Assembly: GCA_019245995.1 (NCBI GenBank)
Contig: JAFAQW010000135.1
Span: 1-7,039 of the forward strand
From: Vulcanimicrobiota bacterium
Lineage (GTDB): Bacteria > Vulcanimicrobiota > Vulcanimicrobiia > Vulcanimicrobiales > Vulcanimicrobiaceae
Direction of reading: 5' to 3'
DNA length: 7,039 bases
In this document: in pieces, positions 1 to 6,007 of the stretch
Layout: each line of letters opens with the position of its first letter
How positions within the stretch are numbered: the stretch's first letter is position 1
Made by a program: the position numbers and the translations under genes
The notes under the pieces: model-generated
Databases searched by the model: none
What the model saw: only the letters and a program-made list of their open reading frames with translations
What the model was told of the DNA's origin: nothing

Positions 1-1419
1 GCGCACATCGCAGGCTCCGTCGTGCCGCTCGCGAGCCGCCCGCCGGTGCTGATGCAGTTCGAATGGCTCATGACCGATGGTTCCGTGCTCGCACAGCCGG
101 CGGCGAAGACGAACGAGTTTTACCGCTACGCTCCCGATGCTTACGGCGACTATTCAAAGGGCACGTGGAGTAGGGTCGGCACGTTGCCGAAGGGCTATGC
201 GCCGACCGATTTTGCGTCAGCGGTGCTCGCCGACGGACGCTTCGTGATCAGCGGCGGAGAGTACAATAAGGGCAGCAAGTATCAACTGGCGTTGACCAAT
301 CGCGGCGCGATCTACGATCCGGTGAAGATGACGTGGACGTCAATCGGACATCCGGCCGGATGGAATTGGATCGGCGATTCCCCCGCCACGGTGTTGGCCG
401 ACGGCAGATTTCTGGTCGGCGACAAACTGCACCGTTGGGATGCTTACCTGGATCCCAAGACGCTGCAATGGTCGCAGCTCAGCAACGCCGGCAAAGAAGA
501 CGAAAATGCGGAAGAGGGGTGGACCCTGCTCTCCGACGGCACCGTATTGACCGCCGACGTCCGTCACGCGCCGCACTCTGAACGGTACGATCCTAAAGCG
601 CAACAATGGCGGAGCGCCGGTTCCACGGTCGTGGTTCTGCACTCGCCGAGGCTCACCAAAGGATGCCTGCGGTACGGACCCGCGCCGAAGGACTGCTACT
701 ATCCGGCCGGCGAGATCGGACCGGCGATCCTGCGCCCCGACGGAACGGTCTTTTATACCGGCTCCTTTTCCACGAAGGGAAACCGCGCCGGGCATACGGC
801 GATTTACTACTCAACCGGAGCGAAGGCGGGCACGTGGGCCGCCGGCCCGGACTTTCCCAACGGCGACAACGCCGGCGACTCGTTTGCCGCGCTGGAGCCC
901 AGCGGCAACGTCCTGGTGTACGGGGTGAGCGGCGCGACGTATGAGTGGAACGGCGCGGAGTTCACGCAGATTCCGGATTTGCGCGGCGTCGGTTCGCCGC
1001 TGTTGCTGCCGACGGGCCAGATCATGTTGATCGCCGCCACCGCCATCGTGCTCTACACGCCGACGGGATCGGCGGACCCCCGATGGGTTCCGACGATCTC
1101 TCGCGTTCCCAGGAGCATCACCGCCGGCAAGACGTACGAGATCGAAGGCACCCAGTTCAACGGCTTGAGCCAAGCGAGTTCGTTCGGCGACGAGTATCAG
1201 AACGCGACGAACTATCCGTTAGTGCGCATCACGAACAAGAAGACTCATCACGTTTACTACGCAAGAACGCACGACCACAGCACCATGGGCGTTGCCACGG
1301 GCCGCAAGCGAGTCTGGACCTACTTCGACGTTCCGAAGGGAATTGAGGCTGGCGCGAGCACCGTGGAGGTCGTGGCCAACGGCATCTCATCGAACCCCGT
1401 CGCCATCACGGTACGTTAA
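1..1419 (+). CDS. Kelch-repeat (galactose-oxidase-like) beta-propeller protein, 5' partial
   Basis: The reading frame is open to the left edge, so the gene starts upstream; the GTG at 22 is only the first possible start inside the window. At least 465 residues are visible. Numbering from that GTG, seven kelch-like turns of the form [DST]G-x-hydrophobic recur near residues 19 (DGSVL), 71 (DGRFV), 127 (DGRFL), 172 (DGTVL), 240 (DGTVF), 294 (SGNVL) and 331 (TGQIM), each about 40-70 residues apart, consistent with a seven-bladed propeller. The last ~100 residues form a beta-sandwich-like domain with GTQFNGLSQ, ATNYPLVRITN and ARTHDHSTMGVATG. I recognise this combination from a widespread family of bacterial 'kelch repeat-containing proteins', usually secreted. 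No enzymatic activity can be assigned: the copper-ligand set of galactose oxidase is not evident. The signal peptide, if present, lies outside the window. The gene ends in TAA, followed directly by a strong hairpin, and converges on the 79-aa gene. The family call is firm; the role (surface or extracellular binding) is inferred. Confidence 0.88.
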   Translation, partial: AHIAGSVVPLASRPPVLMQFEWLMTDGSVLAQPAAKTNEFYRYAPDAYGDYSKGTWSRVGTLPKGYAPTDFASAVLADGRFVISGGEYNKGSKYQLALTNRGAIYDPVKMTWTSIGHPAGWNWIGDSPATVLADGRFLVGDKLHRWDAYLDPKTLQWSQLSNAGKEDENAEEGWTLLSDGTVLTADVRHAPHSERYDPKAQQWRSAGSTVVVLHSPRLTKGCLRYGPAPKDCYYPAGEIGPAILRPDGTVFYTGSFSTKGNRAGHTAIYYSTGAKAGTWAAGPDFPNGDNAGDSFAALEPSGNVLVYGVSGATYEWNGAEFTQIPDLRGVGSPLLLPTGQIMLIAATAIVLYTPTGSADPRWVPTISRVPRSITAGKTYEIEGTQFNGLSQASSFGDEYQNATNYPLVRITNKKTHHVYYARTHDHSTMGVATGRKRVWTYFDVPKGIEAGASTVEVVANGISSNPVAITVR

Positions 1420-1443
1420 CAGGGGCTGCGTTTGCAGCCCCTG
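1420..1443. terminator. Bidirectional hairpin terminator between convergent genes
   Basis: A perfect 10-bp inverted repeat, CAGGGGCTGC / GCAGCCCCTG, encloses a GTTT loop. It starts at the base after the kelch TAA and ends 2 bp before the stop codon of the convergent 79-aa gene. Its symmetry and position suit termination from both sides. Neither flank has a clear T-run (TCTCACC on plus, TTAACG on minus), so classical intrinsic termination is likely but not certain. Confidence 0.75.
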
Positions 1444-1445
1444 TC

Positions 1446-1685
1446 TCACCGCTTGTCGCGCAGGTCCCGCTTGCCTTTGTCGAACTCGGCCTGCACGCGT
1501 TCTTTCGCCTCGTTAACGGCGGAGCCGGCTTTTTCACCAGGTGTCATCGAATCGCCCAGCGTCTCGCGTTTGACGCGCTCTCCTTCGGCATTCGAGCGAT
1601 GGCCCGCCTCGTGAACCGAATCGCGGACGTTGTCGGCCACCTTCTTGACGGCGTCGGCCGTTTTGTCCAACGGATCTTTGCTCAT
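1446..1685 (-). CDS. Small LEA-like, highly charged helical protein (79 aa)
   Basis: This hydrophilic 79-residue protein has no cysteine, tryptophan or membrane segment and no signal peptide. Two amphipathic stretches rich in Ala, Lys, Asp and Val (about residues 8-28, ADAVKKVADNVRDSVHEA, and 52-72, AGSAVNEAKERVQAEFDK) flank a central charged part containing GDSMTPGEKAG. The composition and loose 11-residue spacing recall LEA group 3 proteins and a conserved family of small bacterial hypothetical proteins with a 'HEAGHR...G(D)xxTPGEK' core. A cytoplasmic role in desiccation or general stress tolerance is an inference from that likeness. It starts with ATG behind the Shine-Dalgarno AAGGAGA and lies 16 bp downstream of the 113-aa gene on the same strand, so the two are probably cotranscribed. 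Its stop codon abuts the shared terminator hairpin. Confidence 0.85.
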   Translation of the reverse strand: MSKDPLDKTADAVKKVADNVRDSVHEAGHRSNAEGERVKRETLGDSMTPGEKAGSAVNEAKERVQAEFDKGKRDLRDKR

Positions 1686-1690
1686 GCGTC

Positions 1691-1697
1691 TCTCCTT
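1691..1697 (-). promoter_or_regulatory. Ribosome binding site of the 79-aa gene
   Basis: On the minus strand AAGGAGA lies 5 nt before the ATG at 1685 and begins 4 nt after the TAA of the preceding gene. It is the only strong Shine-Dalgarno I see in the window, and it belongs to the only gene that is internal to an operon. Confidence 0.8.
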
Positions 1698-1701
1698 CGA
1701 T

Positions 1702-2043
1702 TTACAGCCCTATCTGGCTGAGGTTCGCTACAAAGCGCTGCGTAACGGGCGACTCCCACCAGGTCGCCACCGTCGCCTCGAGCTCGGGCAGGCCGCGCAG
1801 CGTCTGCACGTGACTTTCAATTGCTTCTCGATTTGGGCGCGGCGCCGCTATTTCGTCTCGTAGACGATCGATCGTCCGGTGGTCTTGATGCCCCGCGGTT
1901 AGCGCCGCGTGAAGGCGCTCGCCGGGAAAGTCCGCCTGCTCTGCGGGCAGCACCGTCTCGGCCTGCGTGATGAGCTCTTCACCGGCAATCATGCCGGTAT
2001 CGTCGGCGCTCGTGACCGCCTCACGGATATCGTCGCGTTCCAC
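1702..2043 (-). CDS. Hypothetical protein, first gene of a two-gene operon
   Basis: This is a soluble acidic protein with no recognised domain, signal peptide or membrane segment. It appears helical: a charged N-terminal part (ERDDIREAVTSADDTG), a middle part with a His-rich stretch (AGHQDHRTIDRLRDEI) and a C-terminus with TWWESPVTQRFVANLSQIGL. The tail loosely recalls DUF4404-type small proteins, but not enough to assign it. The start is uncertain. The frame is also open to an ATG at 2079 and a TTG at 2109, the latter overlapping the divergent HAD gene. I prefer the GTG at 2043 for two reasons. The codons between 2044 and 2079 have a low third-position GC (5 of 11), whereas the body of the gene has roughly three quarters. 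A TACAGT hexamer also ends 6 nt before this GTG, and none of the three starts has a Shine-Dalgarno. The gene is followed after 16 bp by the 79-aa LEA-like gene, so a shared stress-related role is possible. Confidence 0.7.
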   Translation of the reverse strand: MERDDIREAVTSADDTGMIAGEELITQAETVLPAEQADFPGERLHAALTAGHQDHRTIDRLRDEIAAPRPNREAIESHVQTLRGLPELEATVATWWESPVTQRFVANLSQIGL

Positions 2044-2049
2044 GTGGCG

Positions 2050-2055
2050 ACTGTA
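2050..2055 (-). promoter_or_regulatory. Possible -10 element of the 113-aa/79-aa operon
   Basis: TACAGT on the minus strand fits TAnnnT and ends 6 nt before the GTG at 2043. Transcription would then start at or next to the start codon (leaderless mRNA). No good -35 is visible. This is inference from position and motif only. Confidence 0.35.
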
Positions 2056-2101
2056 CCCAATTTCGGCATGAATAAGCATCGGTTCGGGTAGAAGCGCGGT
2101 A

Positions 2102-2764
2102 ATGCCCAAGGCGGTCTTGCTGGACCTCGACGGGACGCTGGTTGACAGTACTGAGGCGCACGCCGTGTCGTGGCAACGTGCGTTTCAGCGGCACGGTTAC
2201 GAGGTGCCGTTGGAGCGTCTACGACGCTGGATCGGGATGGGCGGCGACAAGTTGCTGCCGCAAGTGAATCCCGCATTGCGCGAGGAGACCGAGCCCGGTA
2301 AGTCGATCGCCGCCCTCCGTGGCGAGCTGTTCATGAAGGATTGGCTCCCCCGATTGAAACCCACCAACGGGGCTCGCGCGCTGCTGGAGCGCATCGGCGA
2401 AGAGAAGCTTCTACGCGTGATTGCCTCGTCCGCTCAAGCGGACGAGGTCAAGGCACTGCTGGAGGTCGCCGGACTAAGCGACGTGGTGGACATAACGACG
2501 AACAGCGACGAGGTCGATCGGTCGAAACCCGATCCCGACGTGGTCAGCAAGGCACTGGACAAAGCGCACACGCGTCCCGAAGAAGCGGCCTACCTGGGCG
2601 ACACGCCCTACGACGTTACTGCGGCGCATCGCGCGGGCGTGATCGCCATCGGCATCGCGTGCGGCGCCTGGGATGCGGTAGAATTGCGGGACGCGCAGGC
2701 CGTCTATCGCGATCCGGCCGAGCTAGTGCGGAGCTTCGACGCCTCGCCGCTGCGAAATCCCTGA
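2102..2764 (+). CDS. HAD-superfamily hydrolase, subfamily IA (phosphatase or phosphomutase-like)
   Basis: The 220-residue protein has the complete HAD active-site set. Motif I is DLDGTLVDS with the nucleophile Asp8 and the acid/base Asp10. Motif II is Ser109 or Ser110 in VIASSA, motif III is Lys142 in SKPDPD, and motif IV is LGDTPYDV with Asp167 and Asp171 for Mg2+. A helical C1 cap (about residues 17-85) sits between motif I and the core, as in phosphoglycolate phosphatase and beta-phosphoglucomutase relatives. It is a cytoplasmic Mg2+-dependent phosphoryl-transfer enzyme; the substrate cannot be read from sequence. Length is normal for the family. The ATG at 2102 places motif I at the usual distance from the N-terminus. 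No clear Shine-Dalgarno precedes it; an imperfect -10-like TAGAAG (2089-2094) lies 7 nt upstream. Its 3' end overlaps the convergent DUF1579-like gene by 42 bp. A perfect 10-bp hairpin lies inside the coding region over motif II. Confidence 0.95.
   Translation: MPKAVLLDLDGTLVDSTEAHAVSWQRAFQRHGYEVPLERLRRWIGMGGDKLLPQVNPALREETEPGKSIAALRGELFMKDWLPRLKPTNGARALLERIGEEKLLRVIASSAQADEVKALLEVAGLSDVVDITTNSDEVDRSKPDPDVVSKALDKAHTRPEEAAYLGDTPYDVTAAHRAGVIAIGIACGAWDAVELRDAQAVYRDPAELVRSFDASPLRNP
2424..2447. repeat. Perfect intragenic inverted repeat in the HAD gene
   Basis: CCTCGTCCGC and GCGGACGAGG form a perfect 10-bp stem around a TCAA loop. The repeat encodes roughly residues 108-116 (ASSAQADEV), which includes the motif II serine. 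It is as long and as perfect as the terminator at 1420-1443 but sits mid-gene. No T-run follows on either strand. Confidence 0.6.
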
Positions 2765-3247
2765 AGCCATCAGAGACCACGTCGCTCCACCGTCGGTTGA
2801 ATATTCCGTTCGCCAGCGATAGCGATCGCGATTCTCCCAGACGTTCAGCGTGCGGATCGTTACATTCTTGCCGTTGTCGGTGAAGGTGTCCGTATAGGTT
2901 ATCGTGTCGGCGCCCACCGTAATCGTCGTTGACGCAGCTCCGTTGCGGTGCACGTTGAAGAAGTGATACTGATTGGTCGTTTCGTCGTACGTGTAGATCG
3001 AAACGACGTGACTGAGCTTACCGCCCGTCGAGATCCTCTGCTGGCAGATCATGAACACATGATCCGTGGACCAGCCGCATATGTTAACCGCGTCGGCACG
3101 GCCGGCGGTACTGTACGGCGTCGTCAAGAGGGTTCCGGGCGCGTCCCAGGTCCCGGCGAAGCGATTCAATTCGTCCAGACCACCCGCGCCGGCCGCAGCC
3201 GGCAGCGCGCACAGAAAAAGTACCGCAACGAAGGCGTTCCGATTCAT
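2723..3247 (-). CDS. Secreted DUF1579-like (lipocalin-fold) protein
   Basis: The 174-residue protein starts with a Sec signal peptide: MNRN, a hydrophobic core at about 5-19, and probable cleavage after AAGAGA near residue 21. The mature part has DUF1579 features: LNRFAGTWD at about 27-35, a CGW...VFMICQQ segment with paired Cys57 and Cys68, then a run of alternating beta strands (VVSIYTYDETTNQYHFFNV, TITYTDTFTDNGKNVTIRTLNVWE) and the closing EYSTDGGATWSLMASG. The fold is expected to be a small lipocalin or nitrobindin-like beta barrel in the periplasm or outside the cell. The ligand and role are unknown. The two cysteines could form a disulfide. The start ATG is only 7 nt behind an extended -10, so the mRNA is probably leaderless. 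It is divergent to the HiPIP gene (79 bp apart), and its 3' end runs 42 bp into the HAD gene. Confidence 0.88.
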   Translation of the reverse strand: MNRNAFVAVLFLCALPAAAGAGGLDELNRFAGTWDAPGTLLTTPYSTAGRADAVNICGWSTDHVFMICQQRISTGGKLSHVVSIYTYDETTNQYHFFNVHRNGAASTTITVGADTITYTDTFTDNGKNVTIRTLNVWENRDRYRWRTEYSTDGGATWSLMASGISQRRGVEAPH

Positions 3248-3254
3248 GCGTTTT

Positions 3255-3263
3255 AGTATACCA
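3255..3263 (-). promoter_or_regulatory. Extended -10 promoter of the DUF1579-like gene
   Basis: TGG-TATACT on the minus strand matches the extended -10 pattern TGnTAtaaT, with five of six bases in the hexamer. It ends 7 nt before the ATG, so transcription should start at or within a base or two of the ATG. The -35 region is weak, which extended -10 promoters tolerate. Confidence 0.65.
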
Positions 3264-3312
3264 CGGAACGGTCTACGCCTTGCCGATTTAGCCTTTCTTC
3301 AGAAATAGGAGC

Positions 3313-3318
3313 TACGGT
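3313..3318 (+). promoter_or_regulatory. Possible -10 element of the HiPIP gene
   Basis: TACGGT fits TAnnnT and ends 8 nt before the ATG at 3327. A GGAG (3308-3311) also lies upstream, but at 15 nt it is far from the ATG for a Shine-Dalgarno. Support is weak and rests mainly on likeness to the neighbouring promoters. Confidence 0.3.
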
Positions 3319-3326
3319 TACGCATC

Positions 3327-3602
3327 ATGGACGAAAGCACGCGACTGTCCCGGCGCACTTTTCTCGGTGGAATGGCGGTCGCCGCCTTCGCCGGCACGAT
3401 CGCGAGCCCGGCGCTCGCCGAGACGAAGGCTTCGCAGGCCTCCATGCGCTACCAAAACACACCCAACGGAAGCATGCACTGCTCGCTGTGCCGGTTCTTC
3501 ATTCCCGGTCGCGACGCCGAGGCCAACGGGAGCTGCCAGCTCGTCGAAGGCTCGATCTCACCCAACGGTTACTGCATCGCCTTCGCAGCGAAGTCAGAGT
3601 AA
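3327..3602 (+). CDS. Tat-exported high-potential iron-sulfur protein (HiPIP)
   Basis: This 91-residue protein starts with a twin-arginine signal: SRRTFLGG (residues 8-15), a hydrophobic stretch to about 26, and cleavage at ALA-E after residue 31. Tat export fits a protein folded around its cofactor before transport. The mature part, about 60 residues, holds exactly four cysteines: Cys52, Cys55, Cys70 and Cys83 (C-x2-C-x14-C-x12-C). It also has the HiPIP-type MRYQNTPNG segment with Tyr42 ahead of the first cysteine and a GYCIAF end. HiPIPs carry one [4Fe-4S] cluster and act as soluble periplasmic one-electron carriers, for example from cytochrome bc1 or an alternative complex to an oxidase or reaction centre. 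No redox partner is encoded nearby, so the partner is unknown. The gene is monocistronic, divergent from the DUF1579-like gene and convergent with DUF5916. A short HiPIP-like oxidoreductase subunit is a less likely alternative. Confidence 0.88.
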   Translation: MDESTRLSRRTFLGGMAVAAFAGTIASPALAETKASQASMRYQNTPNGSMHCSLCRFFIPGRDAEANGSCQLVEGSISPNGYCIAFAAKSE

Positions 3603-3633
3603 ATGTAAAGCGAGCGCTATGCCGCCCGAGCGA

Positions 3634-5880
3634 TTAGGTGCCGGCGTCTGCGCCGGCGTGAAAGACGAATTTTACAAGCAGACGGTTCAGCGTGGCTCCC
3701 GCGGCGGGGCTGCCATAGTTCACGAAGATCTCGTTTCCGGTGCGAAAGCGCTCGTGAAACGCGATGGCCAGATTGTTACCGATCTGCGTCGCGAAGCCAC
3801 CGCGTCCGTTGATGTCGCGCAACCCCACGCTCAGTGAGCTTTCACTGGAAAGATTGTAGCTTAAGGAGACGCGGCGCAGCCACTGCGAGTCGAGCACGCC
3901 CGTGGAGAACGTCCGCTCGTACGTTCCATCATACTCCAGGCCGAGGCTCAGGCCGGGCGCGAGCGGACGGCTCGTGACGATCGTGAAGAGGTGCACGTAT
4001 TCCGGTCCGAACGGCCCCCATACGTAGGCGACGTCTATGGGAGTCGGGGTGCCGTCGCCATAGCCAACGGGCAGTTGATAGAGATTGTACGGCTGCGTGA
4101 CGCCGTCGCGATAGCACGGATAGCCGGTAAAGCTCGACGTCGAGAGGACCGGACCCGCGCAGCCCGGTCCGGCCGGAATCCCATAGGACCGCAGCTGACC
4201 GACGGCGGCACCCCAGCCGTTGAGCGAGAATTGATTCTTGAATACCGCGTTGACGAAGTACTGAAAGTCGGCTTGGTGTACCGCGCCGGAATCGTCGAGG
4301 AAACGGTCTCCTGCGATGAACAGCGTGTAGTTTTTGATCGCGGGCGTCGCGCCGGCGTAGTTCGCGAAGAACTGTAGGCCCCGAATGTCCGAGTTGGGGG
4401 TATAGCCGTCGATGGGATTGTAATTCGGCGAGACGTCTAAGTAGCTGAGGCCGAATTCGGTGTTGCCTTTGTGGCGATCGACGAAGAGCTCGCCGAGATG
4501 CGCGTGACCCTGCGGCACCCACGAGCCGTCTTCGAACGAGTAGTCGCCGACGTAGATCATGCCGTTGCTCAAGTTGCGGGCTTCGACGCCGCCCTCGATC
4601 GTGTTGTCCCAACCCGCGACGCTGTGATTCGCGAAGAGTCCGTCGCTCCAGTACGTAAACGTGCCGCCCGGTACCGCGTGCTGAAAGCCGTACGCAGAGT
4701 CGCTGAACGTGTTGTTCGTCGTCGGGTCGTAGCCGTGGAAGGTCAACGCGCCGAACGCGTCGCCGTCGTAGGTTCCTTCGACCTTGGCGCCGCTGTCGAA
4801 CGGCCCGACGGAGGGGGAATAGAAAACGAGGAAGGGCGGTTGCACGTTGGTTCCGATCGGCGCGCGGACGGTGGAGTCCGCGTTGATGTAGGCGGCGCCC
4901 TGCGCGAAAAAGGGCCGGTACTCCACCAACTGGCGCTGGAACTCTTGCGGCGCAATCGTCTGCTGATCGATCTCGACGTTGGAAAAATCGGGGTTGAGCG
5001 TGCCGACGAAGCGAATCGTCGGGGTCAGCGGGACGCTCACGTCAACGCCGTACGACCGCGTATGCATCGGGACGAACGTTCCGTTCGTTTGCTGCACGAG
5101 GTTGCGATCGGGGCCGATCCCGCCGAGTCCAAAGACGTCGGCACGCGGCTTGGGCCGTGTCGCCGCCGCCGCTCCCAAATCCAGTTGACCCGCCGGCCAA
5201 AACCGGGGGTCGGGAGACAAGACCGGCCACGCTCCGGCGGCCGCATCCTGCATGATCGGATCCCACACCCAGGTGAGATGCTCGCCGCGGGCCGCGATGC
5301 CGCGCACGAACTGAAAGCGCCACGTCTGCTTTCCGCCGCGCGGAACGCGAATGACGTTCAGCGGAATGATCATCACTGCGCTCCAGTTGCCCTGGTCGAT
5401 GTGCGCCGCCGCGCTCCAACGCGGCCGAAAGCGGGCGTTCTCGTTGGCCTCCTGGTAGCGGATTCCACGCGGCGTCGTTTCGAAATAGTAGACTTGGCTG
5501 CCGGTGCCGCTCGTGTCCACGCCGATGCCAACGAAGTCGTCGCTGCCGAACCCGACGTCGTTCGTGGTTTGGGTCGCGACGATCGGAACGCCGGCCTGAT
5601 TCGCTTTGAAGGCGACGTACAGGTTTTGGTCGTCGTACAGCAGGTACGCGGTCGTTGCGAAACGCGCCGGTGATCGCGTCGTAACGTTCTGCCAGGGGCC
5701 CGTACCCAGCGGCACCGCTCCGGCGGCCCAGGCGGCGTCCGCAAGGGCCGGATCGAGCGGGAGCGGATGCGGCGCGCGCGCGACCGTAAAGGCGAAGGAT
5801 TGCCCCACCGACGCCGCCGCGGGCGCCGGCGGCAGCGCGAGGCATATGGCAAACGCAAGCCCGCAGGCATGAAGCTTCAC
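3634..5880 (-). CDS. Outer-membrane protein with CBM9-like domain and DUF5916 beta barrel
   Basis: The 748-residue protein starts at GTG (5880) with a Sec signal peptide, hydrophobic from about residue 7 to 16 and cut after APAAA near residue 23. Residues about 30-235 form a CBM9-like beta-sandwich (DPALADAAW, ATTAYLLYDDQNLYVAFKA, VYYFETTPRGIRYQE, WRFQFVRG). The DUF5916 signature follows: TLNPDFSNVEIDQQ from about 294 and EYRPFFAQG at 320-328. The rest is aromatic-rich alternating strands typical of an outer-membrane barrel, ending in LLVKFVFH. The mature protein has only two cysteines, Cys574 and Cys589, 15 residues apart in one segment and probably a loop disulfide. Members of this family are usually annotated as hydrolases or glycan-binding proteins, but no catalytic activity is established from sequence. 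The last residues, AGADAGT, extend beyond the usual aromatic end and are encoded by a hairpin. The gene is divergent from a LuxR-type regulator 135 bp away. Confidence 0.92.
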   Translation of the reverse strand: MKLHACGLAFAICLALPPAPAAASVGQSFAFTVARAPHPLPLDPALADAAWAAGAVPLGTGPWQNVTTRSPARFATTAYLLYDDQNLYVAFKANQAGVPIVATQTTNDVGFGSDDFVGIGVDTSGTGSQVYYFETTPRGIRYQEANENARFRPRWSAAAHIDQGNWSAVMIIPLNVIRVPRGGKQTWRFQFVRGIAARGEHLTWVWDPIMQDAAAGAWPVLSPDPRFWPAGQLDLGAAAATRPKPRADVFGLGGIGPDRNLVQQTNGTFVPMHTRSYGVDVSVPLTPTIRFVGTLNPDFSNVEIDQQTIAPQEFQRQLVEYRPFFAQGAAYINADSTVRAPIGTNVQPPFLVFYSPSVGPFDSGAKVEGTYDGDAFGALTFHGYDPTTNNTFSDSAYGFQHAVPGGTFTYWSDGLFANHSVAGWDNTIEGGVEARNLSNGMIYVGDYSFEDGSWVPQGHAHLGELFVDRHKGNTEFGLSYLDVSPNYNPIDGYTPNSDIRGLQFFANYAGATPAIKNYTLFIAGDRFLDDSGAVHQADFQYFVNAVFKNQFSLNGWGAAVGQLRSYGIPAGPGCAGPVLSTSSFTGYPCYRDGVTQPYNLYQLPVGYGDGTPTPIDVAYVWGPFGPEYVHLFTIVTSRPLAPGLSLGLEYDGTYERTFSTGVLDSQWLRRVSLSYNLSSESSLSVGLRDINGRGGFATQIGNNLAIAFHERFRTGNEIFVNYGSPAAGATLNRLLVKFVFHAGADAGT
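3640..3657. terminator. Hairpin at the HiPIP/DUF5916 convergent ends
   Basis: GCCGGCG and CGCCGGC form a perfect 7-bp GC-only stem with a TCTG loop. It lies 37 bp past the HiPIP stop codon and inside the last codons of the DUF5916 gene, encoding AGADAG. It could terminate the HiPIP transcript and, less easily, the opposite one. No T-run follows immediately on either side, so the terminator call is tentative. Confidence 0.45.
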
Positions 5881-5889
5881 GGCACAGCC

Positions 5890-5898
5890 AGTCTAGCA
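5890..5898 (-). promoter_or_regulatory. Extended -10 promoter of the DUF5916 gene
   Basis: TGC-TAGACT on the minus strand fits TGnTAnnnT and ends 9 nt before the GTG at 5880, predicting a leader of about 0-3 nt. A TTGACG (5922-5917) looks like a -35 but is 21 bp away, longer than the usual 16-18, so the extended -10 probably carries the promoter. No Shine-Dalgarno precedes the GTG. Confidence 0.5.
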
Positions 5899-5934
5899 TC
5901 CGGCGTTGGGCGCCGCCGTCAATTCGGAGCGATT

Positions 5935-5950
5935 TGATGGTTCGCTGATG
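5935..5950. repeat. Short direct repeat TGATG in the DUF5916/LuxR intergenic region
   Basis: TGATG occurs at 5935-5939 and 5946-5950, an 11-bp period or one helical turn, within the 135-bp divergent promoter region. It could be a regulator half-site pair, but five-base matches are easily due to chance. Confidence 0.2.
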
Positions 5951-5998
5951 CAATGGCGGCCCTTGCTCTGCCTTCCTAATCGGCGCTTAACGTTCGAT

Positions 5999-6007
5999 TG
6001 CTAGCAT
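5999..6007 (+). promoter_or_regulatory. Extended -10 promoter of the LuxR-type regulator
   Basis: TGC-TAGCAT fits TGnTAnnnT, sharing TGCTAG with the DUF5916 promoter, and ends 8 nt before the ATG at 6016. No clear -35 or Shine-Dalgarno is present. The position supports ATG 6016 over the in-frame TTG at 5998, which would overlap this element. Confidence 0.5.

Noticed and set aside
340..795. Minus-strand open frame of 151 codons inside the kelch gene
   Set aside because: It is antisense to a frame with repeated kelch motifs and has no ribosome binding site or recognisable content.
1863..1876. Perfect 14-bp palindrome GACGATCGATCGTC
   Set aside because: It lies inside the 113-aa coding region and encodes TIDRL. 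With no loop and a single copy it is best explained by chance in codons rich in CGATCG.
3209..3247. Possible lipoprotein signal in the DUF1579-like protein (Cys13)
   Set aside because: The residues around Cys13 (LFLC) do not form a lipobox with small residues at -1, and the hydrophobic core continues to an ordinary AXA cleavage site.
4146..4170. Inverted repeat GGACCGG / CCGGTCC with 11-nt loop
   Set aside because: It is internal to the DUF5916 coding region, short-stemmed and expected by chance at this GC content.
4471..5673. Long plus-strand open frame of 400 codons
   Set aside because: It lies wholly antisense to the DUF5916 gene, has an Arg/Val/Asp-heavy composition typical of a shadow frame in GC-rich DNA, and shows no recognisable motif.
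5042..5953. Minus-strand open frame of 303 codons overlapping the DUF5916 start
   Set aside because: It is the alternative frame of the DUF5916 N-terminal half, Arg-rich and without domains; the other frame has a signal peptide and clear family motifs.
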